DNA of 64,000 nt from Jeotgalicoccus coquinae (GTDB lineage Bacteria; Bacillota; Bacilli; Staphylococcales; Salinicoccaceae), in the NCBI RefSeq assembly GCF_014207425.1, contig NZ_JACHFF010000001.1:372001-436000 (forward strand). The letters run 5' to 3'. Below the pieces are notes generated by a model. It had not been told where the DNA came from, made no database searches, and saw only the letters and a program-made list of their open reading frames with translations. This document shows, piece after piece, positions 18,183 to 27,329 of the stretch (the stretch's first letter is position 1; every line of letters starts with the position of its first letter). Both the position numbers and the translations under genes were made by a program.

Positions 18183-19661
18183 ATGTTTAAACGAAGACTG
18201 CTAATCGGCACTTTACTGATGTCCGTTCTTTCAATGACTGCATGCGGCGGGGCGGAGACGTCCGGGCCGCACGGTGCTGAAGAGGCAAAGAGCATGCTGA
18301 CGACAGGGAAGTACGAAAAGAAAAAAGAACATGAAGAAACATCCGCTGAACAGTCGGTTTCAGGAGCGGAAGATATGAATATTATTTCATATACAGAAGA
18401 AAATGATAAAAAAGTTGTGGCAATGTACTATCCTGAATTTCAGCAGCAGAACATAGATGAACAGCTTGATGAATTTAAAACATCAAAGCTGAATATTTTT
18501 AATGAGCTGATTAAATCTGAAGACGTCTCAAAAGATTTTGCACCGCAGCTTAACATGACTTTTGATGCAAATCTGCTTGCAGAAAACATTTACGCTCTGC
18601 AGTTTGTTATCGATACATATATTTCAGAAGATACAGTGTTTAAAGAGACCGAAATAGTAATGATTAATACCGGAACGGATTCATTACTGACAGAAGAGTC
18701 ACTGTTTTCCAAAAATCTGAACAGCCGCGAGCATTTATATAATACGCTGCTCGGCACCATGAAGACGGATCTCAGTATTGCACCTTATCTGAATGAGGAG
18801 AAACTGCGCAGCTGGGTACTTGATGAAGCAAATAATTTCAGCAATGTGCGCTTTACAGATAATATTATGGAATTTACATTTGAGCAGGGTGAAATTGCTG
18901 CTGATGCTGCAGGGAAGCCCGCGATTGAAATACCGCTTACTGAGCTGCTGGCAGCAATGCCTGATGCTATTACACAGCTGATTGACGGAGAATATATTGA
19001 ACCTTCGGAAGATATGCCAGAAGAAGCTGCTGCAGAAGAAGAACAAAAACCTGCAGTTTATGAAATCAGAGAACTGGATAAAAATTTAAAAATGGCTGCG
19101 CTGACTTTTGATGACGGACCGGATAATATACTGACACCGAGAGTGCTGTCTCTCCTTAAAGCGCACGATGCCAGGGCAACATTCTTTCTGCTGGGAACGA
19201 AAGTGAATTTATTCCCGGCCACTGTGGAACAGACAATTGATGCTGGACATGAAGTTGGAAATCACACTTGGAGTCATAAGGACTTAACGACGATTTCATT
19301 TAATGAGATTACCGAAGAAATTGTCCGGACGAATGAAATTATCGCTGAAACGGCAAACATCCAGCCTGTAATATACAGAGCGCCGTTTGGTGCTAATACA
19401 GACGCAGTTGATCAGTACGTTCCAATGACGGAAGTTAACTGGGATATCGATACCGAAGACTGGCTGACGCACGACCCTGTACAGATTAATCAAATGATTA
19501 AAAATAATATCAGTGACGGTGATATCGTTCTTATGCACGATGTGCATGACATGACAGTCGAATCACTCGATGAGATGCTGCAGTATTTAACAGATGAAGG
19601 CTATGAACTGGTCACAGTATCTGAAATTTTATATTATAAAAATGAAGTCAGGGCGGAGTAA
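18183..19661 (+). CDS. Polysaccharide deacetylase lipoprotein (PdaC-like)
   Basis: A 492-residue secreted lipoprotein with lipobox LSMTAC (Cys about residue 21). A middle region (about 60-270) resembles the DUF3298/DUF4163 domain seen before the catalytic part of B. subtilis PdaC. The NodB domain runs from about 305 to 480 with AALTFDDGPDN (metal Asp), GNHTWSHKDL (HxxxH metal pair), YRAPFG, WDIDTEDW and IVLMHDVH. It should remove acetyl groups from peptidoglycan sugars outside the cell, which in related bacteria gives lysozyme resistance. A glutamate-rich linker (residues about 278-292) separates the domains. Probably co-transcribed with tagA. Confidence 0.88.
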   Translation: MFKRRLLIGTLLMSVLSMTACGGAETSGPHGAEEAKSMLTTGKYEKKKEHEETSAEQSVSGAEDMNIISYTEENDKKVVAMYYPEFQQQNIDEQLDEFKTSKLNIFNELIKSEDVSKDFAPQLNMTFDANLLAENIYALQFVIDTYISEDTVFKETEIVMINTGTDSLLTEESLFSKNLNSREHLYNTLLGTMKTDLSIAPYLNEEKLRSWVLDEANNFSNVRFTDNIMEFTFEQGEIAADAAGKPAIEIPLTELLAAMPDAITQLIDGEYIEPSEDMPEEAAAEEEQKPAVYEIRELDKNLKMAALTFDDGPDNILTPRVLSLLKAHDARATFFLLGTKVNLFPATVEQTIDAGHEVGNHTWSHKDLTTISFNEITEEIVRTNEIIAETANIQPVIYRAPFGANTDAVDQYVPMTEVNWDIDTEDWLTHDPVQINQMIKNNISDGDIVLMHDVHDMTVESLDEMLQYLTDEGYELVTVSEILYYKNEVRAE

Positions 19662-19670
19662 TCCGTCCTG
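19649..19670 (+). terminator. Rho-independent terminator
   Basis: CAGGGCGGA, loop GTAA, TCCGTCCTG with one G-T pair, followed by TTTTTATA. Confidence 0.8.
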
Positions 19671-19745
19671 TTTTTATATAGATAGGAATTCTTTTGTGGT
19701 AAGATATTTTTAAGATTCAGAACACGAAACAGCGGGGGAGATTGA

Positions 19746-21527
19746 ATGACCGGAGAAATGATTTTTGTCGCAGTCATCATCGTATTAATGTTAATAGGTT
19801 TATCATTTGAGGTTATTCGTGCAGATTTTCTAATATTTTTAGTACTGGTGATTTTTTTACTCAGCGGGGTTATTACAAACGAACAGGCGCTCAGCGGCTT
19901 TTCCAACGAAGGGATGCTGACCGTACTCCTGCTGTTTATAGTTGCCGGTGCTATTCAGAAGCACGGAATTATTGAACTCGTAATCTACAAATTACTAGGC
20001 AAAGGCCAGAGTGTCAGGAAAAGTATGTTGAAAGTTCTGATGCCGGTAGGGATTGCCTCGGGGTTTCTTAACAACACACCTATAGTCGTCGCACTGACTC
20101 CTATTATAAGAGACTGGGCAGTAGATAACGGCTACAGTCCTTCAAAATTTTTAATACCTTTATCTTATATCACCATACTCGGCGGTACTATTACAATGAT
20201 TGGTACGTCGCCGACACTGGTTGTGCACGGGCTGCTGCTCGGTGCAGGGCTTGAAGGATTCTCATTCTTCACACTGACCGTAGTAGGGGTGCCTATTACG
20301 ATAGCAGGTATTATATACCTGCTGACCATCGGCTACAAACTGCTGCCGGAACATCTTGGTGCAAAAGAACAGATCAGTCAGGAAACTAAAGAGTTTCTCG
20401 CAGAAGCGGTAATTGAAAAAAACTTCGAATATGAAGGTCAGACAGTAACAGCACTCGGCAGCACAGTTTTTGACGGTATTTACATTATTGAAATTATCAG
20501 GAATGAAAGCAGAGTCTATCCGATTACAGGAGAAACTAAAATAGTAAACGGAGATCATATTATTTTTTCCGGTTCATTAAATACAATCGGTAAAATACAG
20601 AAGTTTAAAGGTGTCACGATTAAAACCGGCACGGAACTTACTTTGGATGATGTGATTAACAAAGACAGCATTCTAATTGAAACAGTCGTTTCGCATAACT
20701 CATCCCTGTTAAATAAAACATTGAAGCAGGCAGATTTTAAATCGAAGTATGATGCAGGTGTTATAGCTATTCACCGGAATAACCAGCGGATTAAAAGCAG
20801 GGTGGGAGATATCGTCTTAAAGACTGGAGATACACTGCTGCTGCTGGCAGACAATACGTTTATAGACAAACATAAATATTCCGGGGACTTTTATGTTGTA
20901 ACTGATGTGGCGCCGCCTGAAAACTTAAATCAGGATATGCGAAAAGGATGGATCAGTTTAATTGCATTGATTTCCATGATTCTCGTCGTTACGCTGGGCT
21001 GGCTGACGATGATTGAAGCAATGCTGGTTCTTGTAGTACTGATGGTTGGTTTTAAATTCATTTCACCAAATGACATAAAAAAGTTCGTCCAGTTTGATGT
21101 CATACTGCTGATAGCCAGTGCATTCGCAGTTGGTGCTGCAATGACAGAATCAGGACTGGCCCTTTATATCGCAAGCGGACTGACGGCTCTTGCAACACCG
21201 TTTGGAATAGCGGGTGTCATTCTTATTATTTATATAGTAACGAATATCTTTACAGAAATTATTACAAACAGTGCAGCGGCAGTGCTGATGTTCCCGATTG
21301 CGCTTGAAGTCGCTGAAGTGATGCAGATTGATTATATGGGGCTGATTGTGATTGTATCTATCGCTGCTTCTGCCAGTTTTATGACGCCGATAGGTTACCA
21401 GACAAACCTTATAGTATACGGGCCCGGAGGATATAAATTCAGTGATTACATTAAAGTCGGTGCTCCGCTCTCTCTGATTACAATGGTCATTGCAACATCG
21501 ATTATATATCTTGTCTGGTTCAGCTGA
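19746..21527 (+). CDS. SLC13-type permease with two TrkA-C domains
   Basis: A 593-residue transporter with about 11 membrane helices split by a soluble insert. The segments FLNNTPIVVALTPI and ITNSAAAVLMFPIA are the paired N-T/S motifs of the SLC13/ArsB ion-transporter superfamily. The insert (about 210-390) holds two RCK_C (TrkA-C) domains, each with a GDxxxxxG-like turn (VNGDHIIFSG and LKTGDTLLLL). Such proteins move divalent anions such as sulfate or dicarboxylates with sodium; the actual substrate is unknown. GGGGGAGA precedes ATG 19746, and the gene is monocistronic. Confidence 0.85.
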   Translation: MTGEMIFVAVIIVLMLIGLSFEVIRADFLIFLVLVIFLLSGVITNEQALSGFSNEGMLTVLLLFIVAGAIQKHGIIELVIYKLLGKGQSVRKSMLKVLMPVGIASGFLNNTPIVVALTPIIRDWAVDNGYSPSKFLIPLSYITILGGTITMIGTSPTLVVHGLLLGAGLEGFSFFTLTVVGVPITIAGIIYLLTIGYKLLPEHLGAKEQISQETKEFLAEAVIEKNFEYEGQTVTALGSTVFDGIYIIEIIRNESRVYPITGETKIVNGDHIIFSGSLNTIGKIQKFKGVTIKTGTELTLDDVINKDSILIETVVSHNSSLLNKTLKQADFKSKYDAGVIAIHRNNQRIKSRVGDIVLKTGDTLLLLADNTFIDKHKYSGDFYVVTDVAPPENLNQDMRKGWISLIALISMILVVTLGWLTMIEAMLVLVVLMVGFKFISPNDIKKFVQFDVILLIASAFAVGAAMTESGLALYIASGLTALATPFGIAGVILIIYIVTNIFTEIITNSAAAVLMFPIALEVAEVMQIDYMGLIVIVSIAASASFMTPIGYQTNLIVYGPGGYKFSDYIKVGAPLSLITMVIATSIIYLVWFS

Positions 21528-21552
21528 TAGGTCCGCAAAATAAATATTATAT

Positions 21553-21580
21553 TTCAACAAGGTTACAACTGTGTTACAAT
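21553..21580 (+). promoter_or_regulatory. Promoter upstream of lipoprotein gene
   Basis: TTCAAC, 16-base spacer, then TG-T-TACAAT (extended -10). Confidence 0.45.
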
Positions 21581-21624
21581 ACTTTATGAACGAAATGAAA
21601 AGTCATTGTTTGTGAGGTCCTAAC

Positions 21625-22296
21625 TTGAGACAAATATTATTATCAATATTTGTATTATTTCTAATCGGATGTAATCAGAACGAAAAATTTTCTAAAGCAG
21701 AAGATTTATCGGCAGTTGCTAAAACACATTTCACTGCAAGTAACTTGATTATAACCACGTCAGGAGATACTGCAAATAACACAACTAATACCAGAGCCGT
21801 CAACGGCAATTTTGATACTGAGAACTTAATGAAAAATAATATGAGCGATGAGACAAGCGAATCACTTGAACTGCTGAGTGGACGAATTGATGAAACCTGT
21901 GACGATATATCCACTGTCTGGGACGACAATTTTGTTCCACTCTACAGCGCATACCAGTTTGATAACCTGGAAGTGGAATATGCGGCAGATGAAATTACGA
22001 ATCTTAATGAGAGCTACGTGAAGCTGCAAAAAGAAGTCGAAAGTATTTCTGTGCCGGATAACCTGTCCCAGGGTGAAAAGCTGCGTATACAGGAAATCAA
22101 AGACGACCTGCTTCTAGCAATCTCGAACCGGACGCTTGCAGTAATAGAATTTAAATCGATGCTCGGCAGCGACGAAGTATCGCACCAGGCATTTATGGAT
22201 ATTCATATCAGCAACAGCAACCGTTATTTAGAAGAAGTAAAAACAGTGAACGCCGAGCTGGCATTGCAAAATGAAGCGCTTGTTACAGCAAAGTAG
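21625..22296 (+). CDS. Putative lipoprotein, unknown function
   Basis: A 223-residue protein starting with TTG (GTGAGGTCC lies upstream). The first 16 residues are a lipoprotein signal with lipobox LFLIGC. Residues about 30-55 are rich in T, N and S, and the rest is mostly helical and charged, with long E/L/K heptad-like stretches (about 70-220). No catalytic motif is visible. It is a single gene with its own promoter and terminator. I cannot assign a family; it resembles the general group of helical staphylococcal lipoproteins. Confidence 0.75.
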   Translation: MRQILLSIFVLFLIGCNQNEKFSKAEDLSAVAKTHFTASNLIITTSGDTANNTTNTRAVNGNFDTENLMKNNMSDETSESLELLSGRIDETCDDISTVWDDNFVPLYSAYQFDNLEVEYAADEITNLNESYVKLQKEVESISVPDNLSQGEKLRIQEIKDDLLLAISNRTLAVIEFKSMLGSDEVSHQAFMDIHISNSNRYLEEVKTVNAELALQNEALVTAK

Positions 22297-22304
22297 AAAT
22301 ATTG

Positions 22305-22334
22305 AAAACAGCACCGGAATCCGGTGCTGTTTTT
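22305..22334 (+). terminator. Rho-independent terminator
   Basis: AAAACAGCACCGG, loop AAT, CCGGTGCTGTTTT. Confidence 0.9.
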
Positions 22335-22399
22335 ATGTTTATAAAACTCTGAAAAGGGAAGAATACGGATTAGAATGAAAATTACAGGAGGAATTATTT

Positions 22400-22912
22400 A
22401 TGGCAAAAAAAGTAGCGGTTATTATGACGGACTTGGCAGAAGACATCGAATACACAAGTCCTAAAGAAGCAATCGAGGCAGCCGGACACGAAACGGTGCT
22501 GATTTCACCTGACGGTTCAACAGTCGAAGGCAAAAAAGGCGGTAAATTCGAATCGGATAAAGCTATCGGAGAAGTCACTCCATCGGACTACGATGCATTA
22601 TTAATTCCCGGAGGATTTTCACCGGACATTCTGCGCGGCGACAAAGAAGACCGTTTTGGCAACTTTGCCAAACATTTCCTTGAAGAAGACAAACCGGTCT
22701 TTGCGATTTGCCACGGTCCTCAGCTGCTGGTAGATACAGGATTACTGAAAGACAGAAAAATTACGAGTGTAAAAAATGTTAAGAATGATTTAATCAATGC
22801 AGGAGCGAAGTGGGAAGACAGTGCACTTGCAGTTTGCGGAAATCTTGCGACAAGCCGAACACCTGCGGATTTAGATCAGTTTAACGACGAAATTAAAAGA
22901 CAATTAGGATAA
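22400..22912 (+). CDS. DJ-1/PfpI family protein (general stress protein 18-like)
   Basis: A 170-residue class I glutamine-amidotransferase-like protein of the DJ-1/PfpI/YraA group. The nucleophile elbow is FAICHGPQLLV with Cys104-His105, and an acidic residue in DIEY (Glu17) occupies the usual position near the nucleophile. Members act as deglycases, proteases or stress proteins; the precise activity is debated and not deducible here. AGGAGG lies just before ATG 22400. Monocistronic. Confidence 0.93.
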   Translation: MAKKVAVIMTDLAEDIEYTSPKEAIEAAGHETVLISPDGSTVEGKKGGKFESDKAIGEVTPSDYDALLIPGGFSPDILRGDKEDRFGNFAKHFLEEDKPVFAICHGPQLLVDTGLLKDRKITSVKNVKNDLINAGAKWEDSALAVCGNLATSRTPADLDQFNDEIKRQLG

Positions 22913-22919
22913 AAAATAA

Positions 22920-22947
22920 AGGCTGCAGCGGATTTCCGCTGCAGCCT
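22920..22947. terminator. Bidirectional terminator
   Basis: AGGCTGCAGCGGA, loop TT, TCCGCTGCAGCCT, with A/T-rich flanks on both sides, between convergent genes. Confidence 0.85.
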
Positions 22948-22960
22948 GTTAATTTATATA

Positions 22961-23689
22961 CTATTCTACAGTGACCGTACGTGCATCAGCAGCCGGATCT
23001 CCGAAGCTGTCGAACACAGCATATGCAATCGTATATTCACCGGGAGTTTCAGTATCAACTTCGCCGGAAATATAAAGCTGATTGCTGATATCGGTACCGT
23101 CAATATCCAGTACACGGACACCGTCCTTCGGATCAAAAGACTCGCCTGTGGAGATAGTCAGATTTCCCGTGCCGCTGAATGATACCGAGTTGCTTTCTTC
23201 GGATGCTGTATCAGACTTACTGTCGTCTTCACTTTCCCCGAGCTGTGCTGCAGTCGGCGGAACGAGCGGCACAGGATCGCTTTCTGCATCGGATACAGTC
23301 ACCTGACGAACGTGTTCGTAGTAACCGCCCCGGGCATTTTTGACACGGTAAGTTACACTGTATGTACCAGGTGTATCAGAGTTTACATTGTTATTTGTTA
23401 CTTCTATATTGTCTGTAATATTTCCATCCTGGTTATCGAGTGCATAAACACCGGCCAGAGGATTAAAATCGCTGCCGGTTTTAACATTAATATTGCCGAC
23501 ACCTTTAATAGCAGGAATGTTGCCGCTGTGGCTGTCGACTTCCTGTTTCATCGTCGGACCGTTATAATTTTCATAAGCTTCGTCTGGTCCTTCACCAGCC
23601 GGTTCAATATCTGTATTAACAAAATCACCGACTATTGGAGCAACGGGAAGGGCACCAATCATAAATTTTATGAGCGTTTTTGCTTTCAT
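22961..23689 (-). CDS. Secreted or surface protein with two DUF5011-type Ig-like domains
   Basis: A 242-residue protein. A short hydrophobic N-terminus (KTLIKFMIGALPVAPIVG) could be a signal sequence, though without a clear cleavage site. Two repeats follow: about 60-131, from GVGNINVKTGSDFNPLAG to VRQVTV, and about 170-242, from GTGNLTISTGESFDPKDG to ARTVTV. Both have the PGTYSVTYRV/PGEYTIAYAV strand typical of DUF5011 bacterial Ig-like folds. An acidic, Ser-rich linker joins them. There is no LPXTG sorting signal. AGAGGTG lies before the ATG. Probably a wall-associated or released adhesion module; function unknown. Confidence 0.75.
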   Translation of the reverse strand: MKAKTLIKFMIGALPVAPIVGDFVNTDIEPAGEGPDEAYENYNGPTMKQEVDSHSGNIPAIKGVGNINVKTGSDFNPLAGVYALDNQDGNITDNIEVTNNNVNSDTPGTYSVTYRVKNARGGYYEHVRQVTVSDAESDPVPLVPPTAAQLGESEDDSKSDTASEESNSVSFSGTGNLTISTGESFDPKDGVRVLDIDGTDISNQLYISGEVDTETPGEYTIAYAVFDSFGDPAADARTVTVE

Positions 23690-23783
23690 ATAATTACACC
23701 TCTGGATTCACAATACTTTTTTTAATTTTATCATACTATTACAGGAACAACCAAGAATAGTGAAAGGCAGGGAGGGAAGAAAA

Positions 23784-24743
23784 TTGACTTATATATTATT
23801 AATTGCGGGATTCATCTTATTAATAAAAGGGGCGGGTTATTTTGTGGACAGTGCCTCGGAAATTGCAGGTAAAATGAATGTTTCCCCGCTGATCATCGGA
23901 CTGACTATTGTCGCTTTTGGTACGAGTGCACCGGAAGCTGTTGTCAGTATTATTGCAGCTCTTGATAATAACGGGGACATGGTTACCGGTAATATTGTCG
24001 GCAGTAATATCGTAAACATTACATTGCAGCTCGGTGTGACTGGGTTAATTTCCCCGATGGCAATTGAACGTGAGACACAGACAAGAGAGATACCATTCTC
24101 ACTGGCAGCAGCATTTTTAGTACTGATTCTTATATCTGATCAGCTGCTGTTTTCAAAAGAAGCTGCACTAATCAGCCGTGTTGACGGAATTATCTTATTA
24201 GCCGGTATCGGATTATTCCTGTACTATATTTTCGTTAAAGCACGGAGAACCAAAAAATCACTGGAAGAAAAAGAAGAAAATCCGGATACAGACAGCAGCT
24301 GGACGAAAAATATTATAATGCTCACTATCGGTCTCGCCGGCATTATTATCGGGGGAGACTTCGTTGTGGACAGTGCTTCCGAAATTGCATTATCTCTCGG
24401 AATGAGTCAGGCGCTTGTAGGATTAACTATCGTTGCTCTCGGTACCGCATTGCCTGAACTGACAACATCGATTACAGCAGCGAGAAAAGGTGAAGCTTCA
24501 CTGGCAATCGGCAACCTGATCGGCAGTAACATATTTAATATCTTTTTCGTGCTGGGGATTTCAGCGGTAATTAAACCGCTGGACGTCAGCGGGGTATTAT
24601 TCACCGATACCTGGATTCTGATTGGTGCGACAGTTATGCTGCTGATGCTCGCTTTATGGAGAAAAACATTTTCACGTATTGAAGGGGCACTGCTCGCCGG
24701 ATTGTATTTAGTGTACTTTGTTTATATCATTATTCGGGGATAA
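23784..24743 (+). CDS. Calcium/sodium antiporter (CaCA family, YrbG-like)
   Basis: A 319-residue integral membrane exchanger with two inverted repeats of about five helices each. The alpha motifs are present in both halves: VAFGTSAPEAVVSI with GNIVGSNIVNI, and VALGTALPELTTSI with GNLIGSNIFNI, which hold the ion-binding acidic and Asn residues. A charged loop (about 145-170) joins the halves. It should exchange calcium (or another cation) for sodium or protons. A GTG at 23760 is in frame but would add a hydrophilic stub; TTG 23784, eight bases after GGGAGG, is the likelier start. Confidence 0.9.
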   Translation: MTYILLIAGFILLIKGAGYFVDSASEIAGKMNVSPLIIGLTIVAFGTSAPEAVVSIIAALDNNGDMVTGNIVGSNIVNITLQLGVTGLISPMAIERETQTREIPFSLAAAFLVLILISDQLLFSKEAALISRVDGIILLAGIGLFLYYIFVKARRTKKSLEEKEENPDTDSSWTKNIIMLTIGLAGIIIGGDFVVDSASEIALSLGMSQALVGLTIVALGTALPELTTSITAARKGEASLAIGNLIGSNIFNIFFVLGISAVIKPLDVSGVLFTDTWILIGATVMLLMLALWRKTFSRIEGALLAGLYLVYFVYIIIRG

Positions 24744-24744
24744 G

Positions 24745-24784
24745 AAAAAAAGCGCTCCGCATTTTTTTGCGGAGCACTTTTTTA
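24745..24784. terminator. Bidirectional terminator
   Basis: AAAAAAAGCGCTCCGCA pairs with TGCGGAGCACTTTTTT (one mismatch); separates the exchanger and folD, which converge. Confidence 0.85.
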
Positions 24785-24789
24785 AAAAC

Positions 24790-25641
24790 TTATTTACCTT
24801 CATTATGCCATTTAGCAGCCAGCAGCGTGTTGTTTAATACCATTGTAATAGTTAATGGACCAACGCCGCCGGGAACCGGTGTAATGTAGCTTGCAACTTC
24901 TTTAGCGCTCTCGAAGTCAATGTCTCCGACTAATTTTTCGTCGACAACTGTATTACCGACATCGATAACAATTGCGCCTTCTTTTAAGTCTGAACCTTTA
25001 ATAAGCCCCGGTTTACCTACAGCACTTACGACAACGTCGAAATCTTTAAGCTGTGCAACCATATTTTTAGTACGTGAGTGCATCAGTGTTACTGTAGCAT
25101 TCTCGTTTGTTAATAATTTAGCAACCGGCTGTCCGACGATGTGTGAACGTCCGATAACAGCAACAGATTTACCTTCAAGTGAACCTGTGTGTTTTAAAAG
25201 TTCCATAATACCAAGCGGCGTACAAGGCACAAATGTGCGCTGGCCGGTGTATAGACGTCCAATATTAATCGGGCTGAATCCGTCTACATCTTTATGAGGA
25301 GCGATGGCTTCCAATACTTTATTTTCATCTACTTGGGCAGGCAGCGGAACCTGAACAAGAATTCCATTTACTTTATCATCATTGTTAAGTTTTTCTACTG
25401 TTGCAAGTACTTCTTCTTCTGAAGTATCTTCATCAAGACGGACGATAGAAGACTCCATCCCGATTTTTTCAGCAGCTTTGTTTTTAGAACGGACATAGCT
25501 TAAAGAAGCGCCGTCGTTACCTACGATTACTACTGTAAGATTTGGTACAATTCCCTGTGATTTTAATTTTTCAACTTCGCTTTGTAATCCGGCACGGTAA
25601 TCTTTAGCGATTTCGCGGCCGTTTAATAATTCTGCAGTCAT
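24790..25641 (-). CDS. folD: Bifunctional methylenetetrahydrofolate dehydrogenase/cyclohydrolase
   Basis: A 283-residue FolD, interconverting 5,10-methylene- and 10-formyl-tetrahydrofolate. Seen: [14 protein letters not shown] with the catalytic Lys, [33 protein letters not shown] (NADP site) and [15 protein letters not shown]-like end ([15 protein letters not shown]). GGGAGGA precedes ATG. It faces purD across 172 bases. In S. aureus folD also adjoins the purine operon, so the position is ancestral. Confidence 0.97.
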   Translation of the reverse strand: MTAELLNGREIAKDYRAGLQSEVEKLKSQGIVPNLTVVIVGNDGASLSYVRSKNKAAEKIGMESSIVRLDEDTSEEEVLATVEKLNNDDKVNGILVQVPLPAQVDENKVLEAIAPHKDVDGFSPINIGRLYTGQRTFVPCTPLGIMELLKHTGSLEGKSVAVIGRSHIVGQPVAKLLTNENATVTLMHSRTKNMVAQLKDFDVVVSAVGKPGLIKGSDLKEGAIVIDVGNTVVDEKLVGDIDFESAKEVASYITPVPGGVGPLTITMVLNNTLLAAKWHNEGK

Positions 25642-25813
25642 AAAAAAAATCCTCCCTAAAAGTTTGTCTATTTCATTATCTCGAAAATCATAAGAAAAAG
25701 CTATAGATATTGTTTATTATCCGTACCAAGAAATTAGTAGTGTTTATCTATTTAAGTTATACTGATATTAAGTTCATATTACATAAGTGTAACATTATGA
25801 AAGGGGAATAATT

Positions 25814-27085
25814 ATGAACGTTGCAGTAATTGGCAAGGGCGGCAGAGAACATGCCATTGTCAAAATGTTGGCAAATTCAAAAAGTGTTAATAATATTTAT
25901 GCAATACCGGGGAACGCAGGCATGCGTGAAATATGCGAGGTCATGTACCGTGTTAACGAAGATGACTTCGACGCGATAGCGGGAATTTGTATTGAGAAAC
26001 AGGTGGATTGGGTCGTCATAGGGGATGCCGGACCATTATCGCTTGGCCTTGCAGACTTCTTAATCGATGAATACGGACTTACAGTTTTCGGACCGCGCAA
26101 AAAAGAAGCCTGTATGGAAACAAGTAAATCATTCACGAAGAACCTGCTTAAAAAATATAATATCCCGACAGCAGACTTTAAAGTATTTAAAAATTACGAA
26201 GAAGCTGAGCAGTATGTTGAAGCGGCGGTACCGCCGTATGTAATTAAAAAAGACGGCCTGTCTGAAGGCAAGGGCGTTGTAATTATACAGAGCAGAGAAC
26301 AGGGATTAAAAGCACTTCAGGATCTGGCAGTTGTGTCGGATGATGGTGTTATGGAACCGCTTCTTATTGAAGAGTTTTTAGAAGGCGAAGAGTTTTCACT
26401 TATGGTTATGGTCAATGAGGAATACACTCATACATTCGAAGTGATTGCACAGGATCATAAGAGTGCATTCGGTAAAGGTTCCGGACCGAATACCGGAGGT
26501 ATGGGGGCATATGCTCCGGTGACGCATATCAGTGAGGAAGTAAGACAGGAAGCAATTAAAAATATTATCGAGCCTACAGCAGCAGCAATGGTTAAAGAGG
26601 GACTGAGCTATTTCGGAGTACTTTACCTTGGTGCAATGCTGACGGATGATGGTGTTAAAGTGCTGGAATATAATGCACGGTTCGGCGATCCGGAAGCACA
26701 GGTGCTGCTTTCCATGATAGACAGCGACTTTGCTTGCATACTTGAACATGTACAGCGGAAAGAGCCCGTTAAAATCGACTGGAAAGATGGATACACTGTC
26801 GGCGTTATGCTTGCAACAGAAGGTTATCCGTATGAATATAAACGCGGAATCGGCATCGCTTTTACCGAAGAAATAATGGACCGGAGTTTTATCAGCGGTC
26901 TGGCGCAGACTGAAAATGGAGATTACATCTCTTCAGGCGGCCGGATTATGCTCGTTACGGGAACAGGCAGTACGATAGAAGAAGCTCTTAGATCAGCTTA
27001 CAGCGGTGTGGATGAAATTGAATTTAATAAGAATGAAATATTTTACAGAACAGATATTGGACATCGTGCACTGTTAATAAAATAA
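25814..27085 (+). CDS. purD: Phosphoribosylamine-glycine ligase (GAR synthetase)
   Basis: A 423-residue ATP-grasp enzyme joining glycine to phosphoribosylamine in purine synthesis. Conserved parts are VIGKGGREHAI at the N-terminus, KKDGLSEGKGVVI, EEFLEGEEFSLM, AQDHKSAFGKGSGPNTGG, the GGMGAYAPV loop and EYNARFGDPEAQVLL. The usual VGPE-PL motif of the N-terminal domain reads IGDAGPL here, a departure from the staphylococcal enzyme. The gene stands alone: no purEKCSQLFMNH genes precede it, although in S. aureus they lie exactly in this gap. I see no PurR box in the 172 bases upstream. AGGGG precedes ATG. Confidence 0.92.
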   Translation: MNVAVIGKGGREHAIVKMLANSKSVNNIYAIPGNAGMREICEVMYRVNEDDFDAIAGICIEKQVDWVVIGDAGPLSLGLADFLIDEYGLTVFGPRKKEACMETSKSFTKNLLKKYNIPTADFKVFKNYEEAEQYVEAAVPPYVIKKDGLSEGKGVVIIQSREQGLKALQDLAVVSDDGVMEPLLIEEFLEGEEFSLMVMVNEEYTHTFEVIAQDHKSAFGKGSGPNTGGMGAYAPVTHISEEVRQEAIKNIIEPTAAAMVKEGLSYFGVLYLGAMLTDDGVKVLEYNARFGDPEAQVLLSMIDSDFACILEHVQRKEPVKIDWKDGYTVGVMLATEGYPYEYKRGIGIAFTEEIMDRSFISGLAQTENGDYISSGGRIMLVTGTGSTIEEALRSAYSGVDEIEFNKNEIFYRTDIGHRALLIK

Positions 27086-27086
27086 A

Positions 27087-27117
27087 AAAAGAGGTTAGCT
27101 GAATGCTAACCTCTTTT
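27087..27117 (+). terminator. Rho-independent terminator after purD
   Basis: AAAAGAGGTTAGC, loop TGAAT, GCTAACCTCTTTT. The following 210 bases up to the next gene are AT-rich with a TATAAT at about 27303-27308 as a likely -10 and hold no other feature I can support. Confidence 0.9.
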
Positions 27118-27329
27118 GCATGTGTAAAGAACGATTAAATGATATAATTACTCCTTATCATGCACGTATAAATGCTAAGTATATTATTCGAAAGTTTGGC
27201 TGATATCATTATATATATTATTATCTGTTAGTAAATATATAACCGGATTTTGTAAATATAAACATCAATATGCTGAAGAATGATTTTTATAAGTGAATTT
27301 TATATAATAGAGACGATTGAGGTGACACG

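Noticed and set aside
25642-25813. Possible riboswitch or PurR box between folD and purD
   Set aside because: No purine-riboswitch hairpin pattern and no PurBox-like sequence could be recognised; only AT-rich promoter-like DNA.
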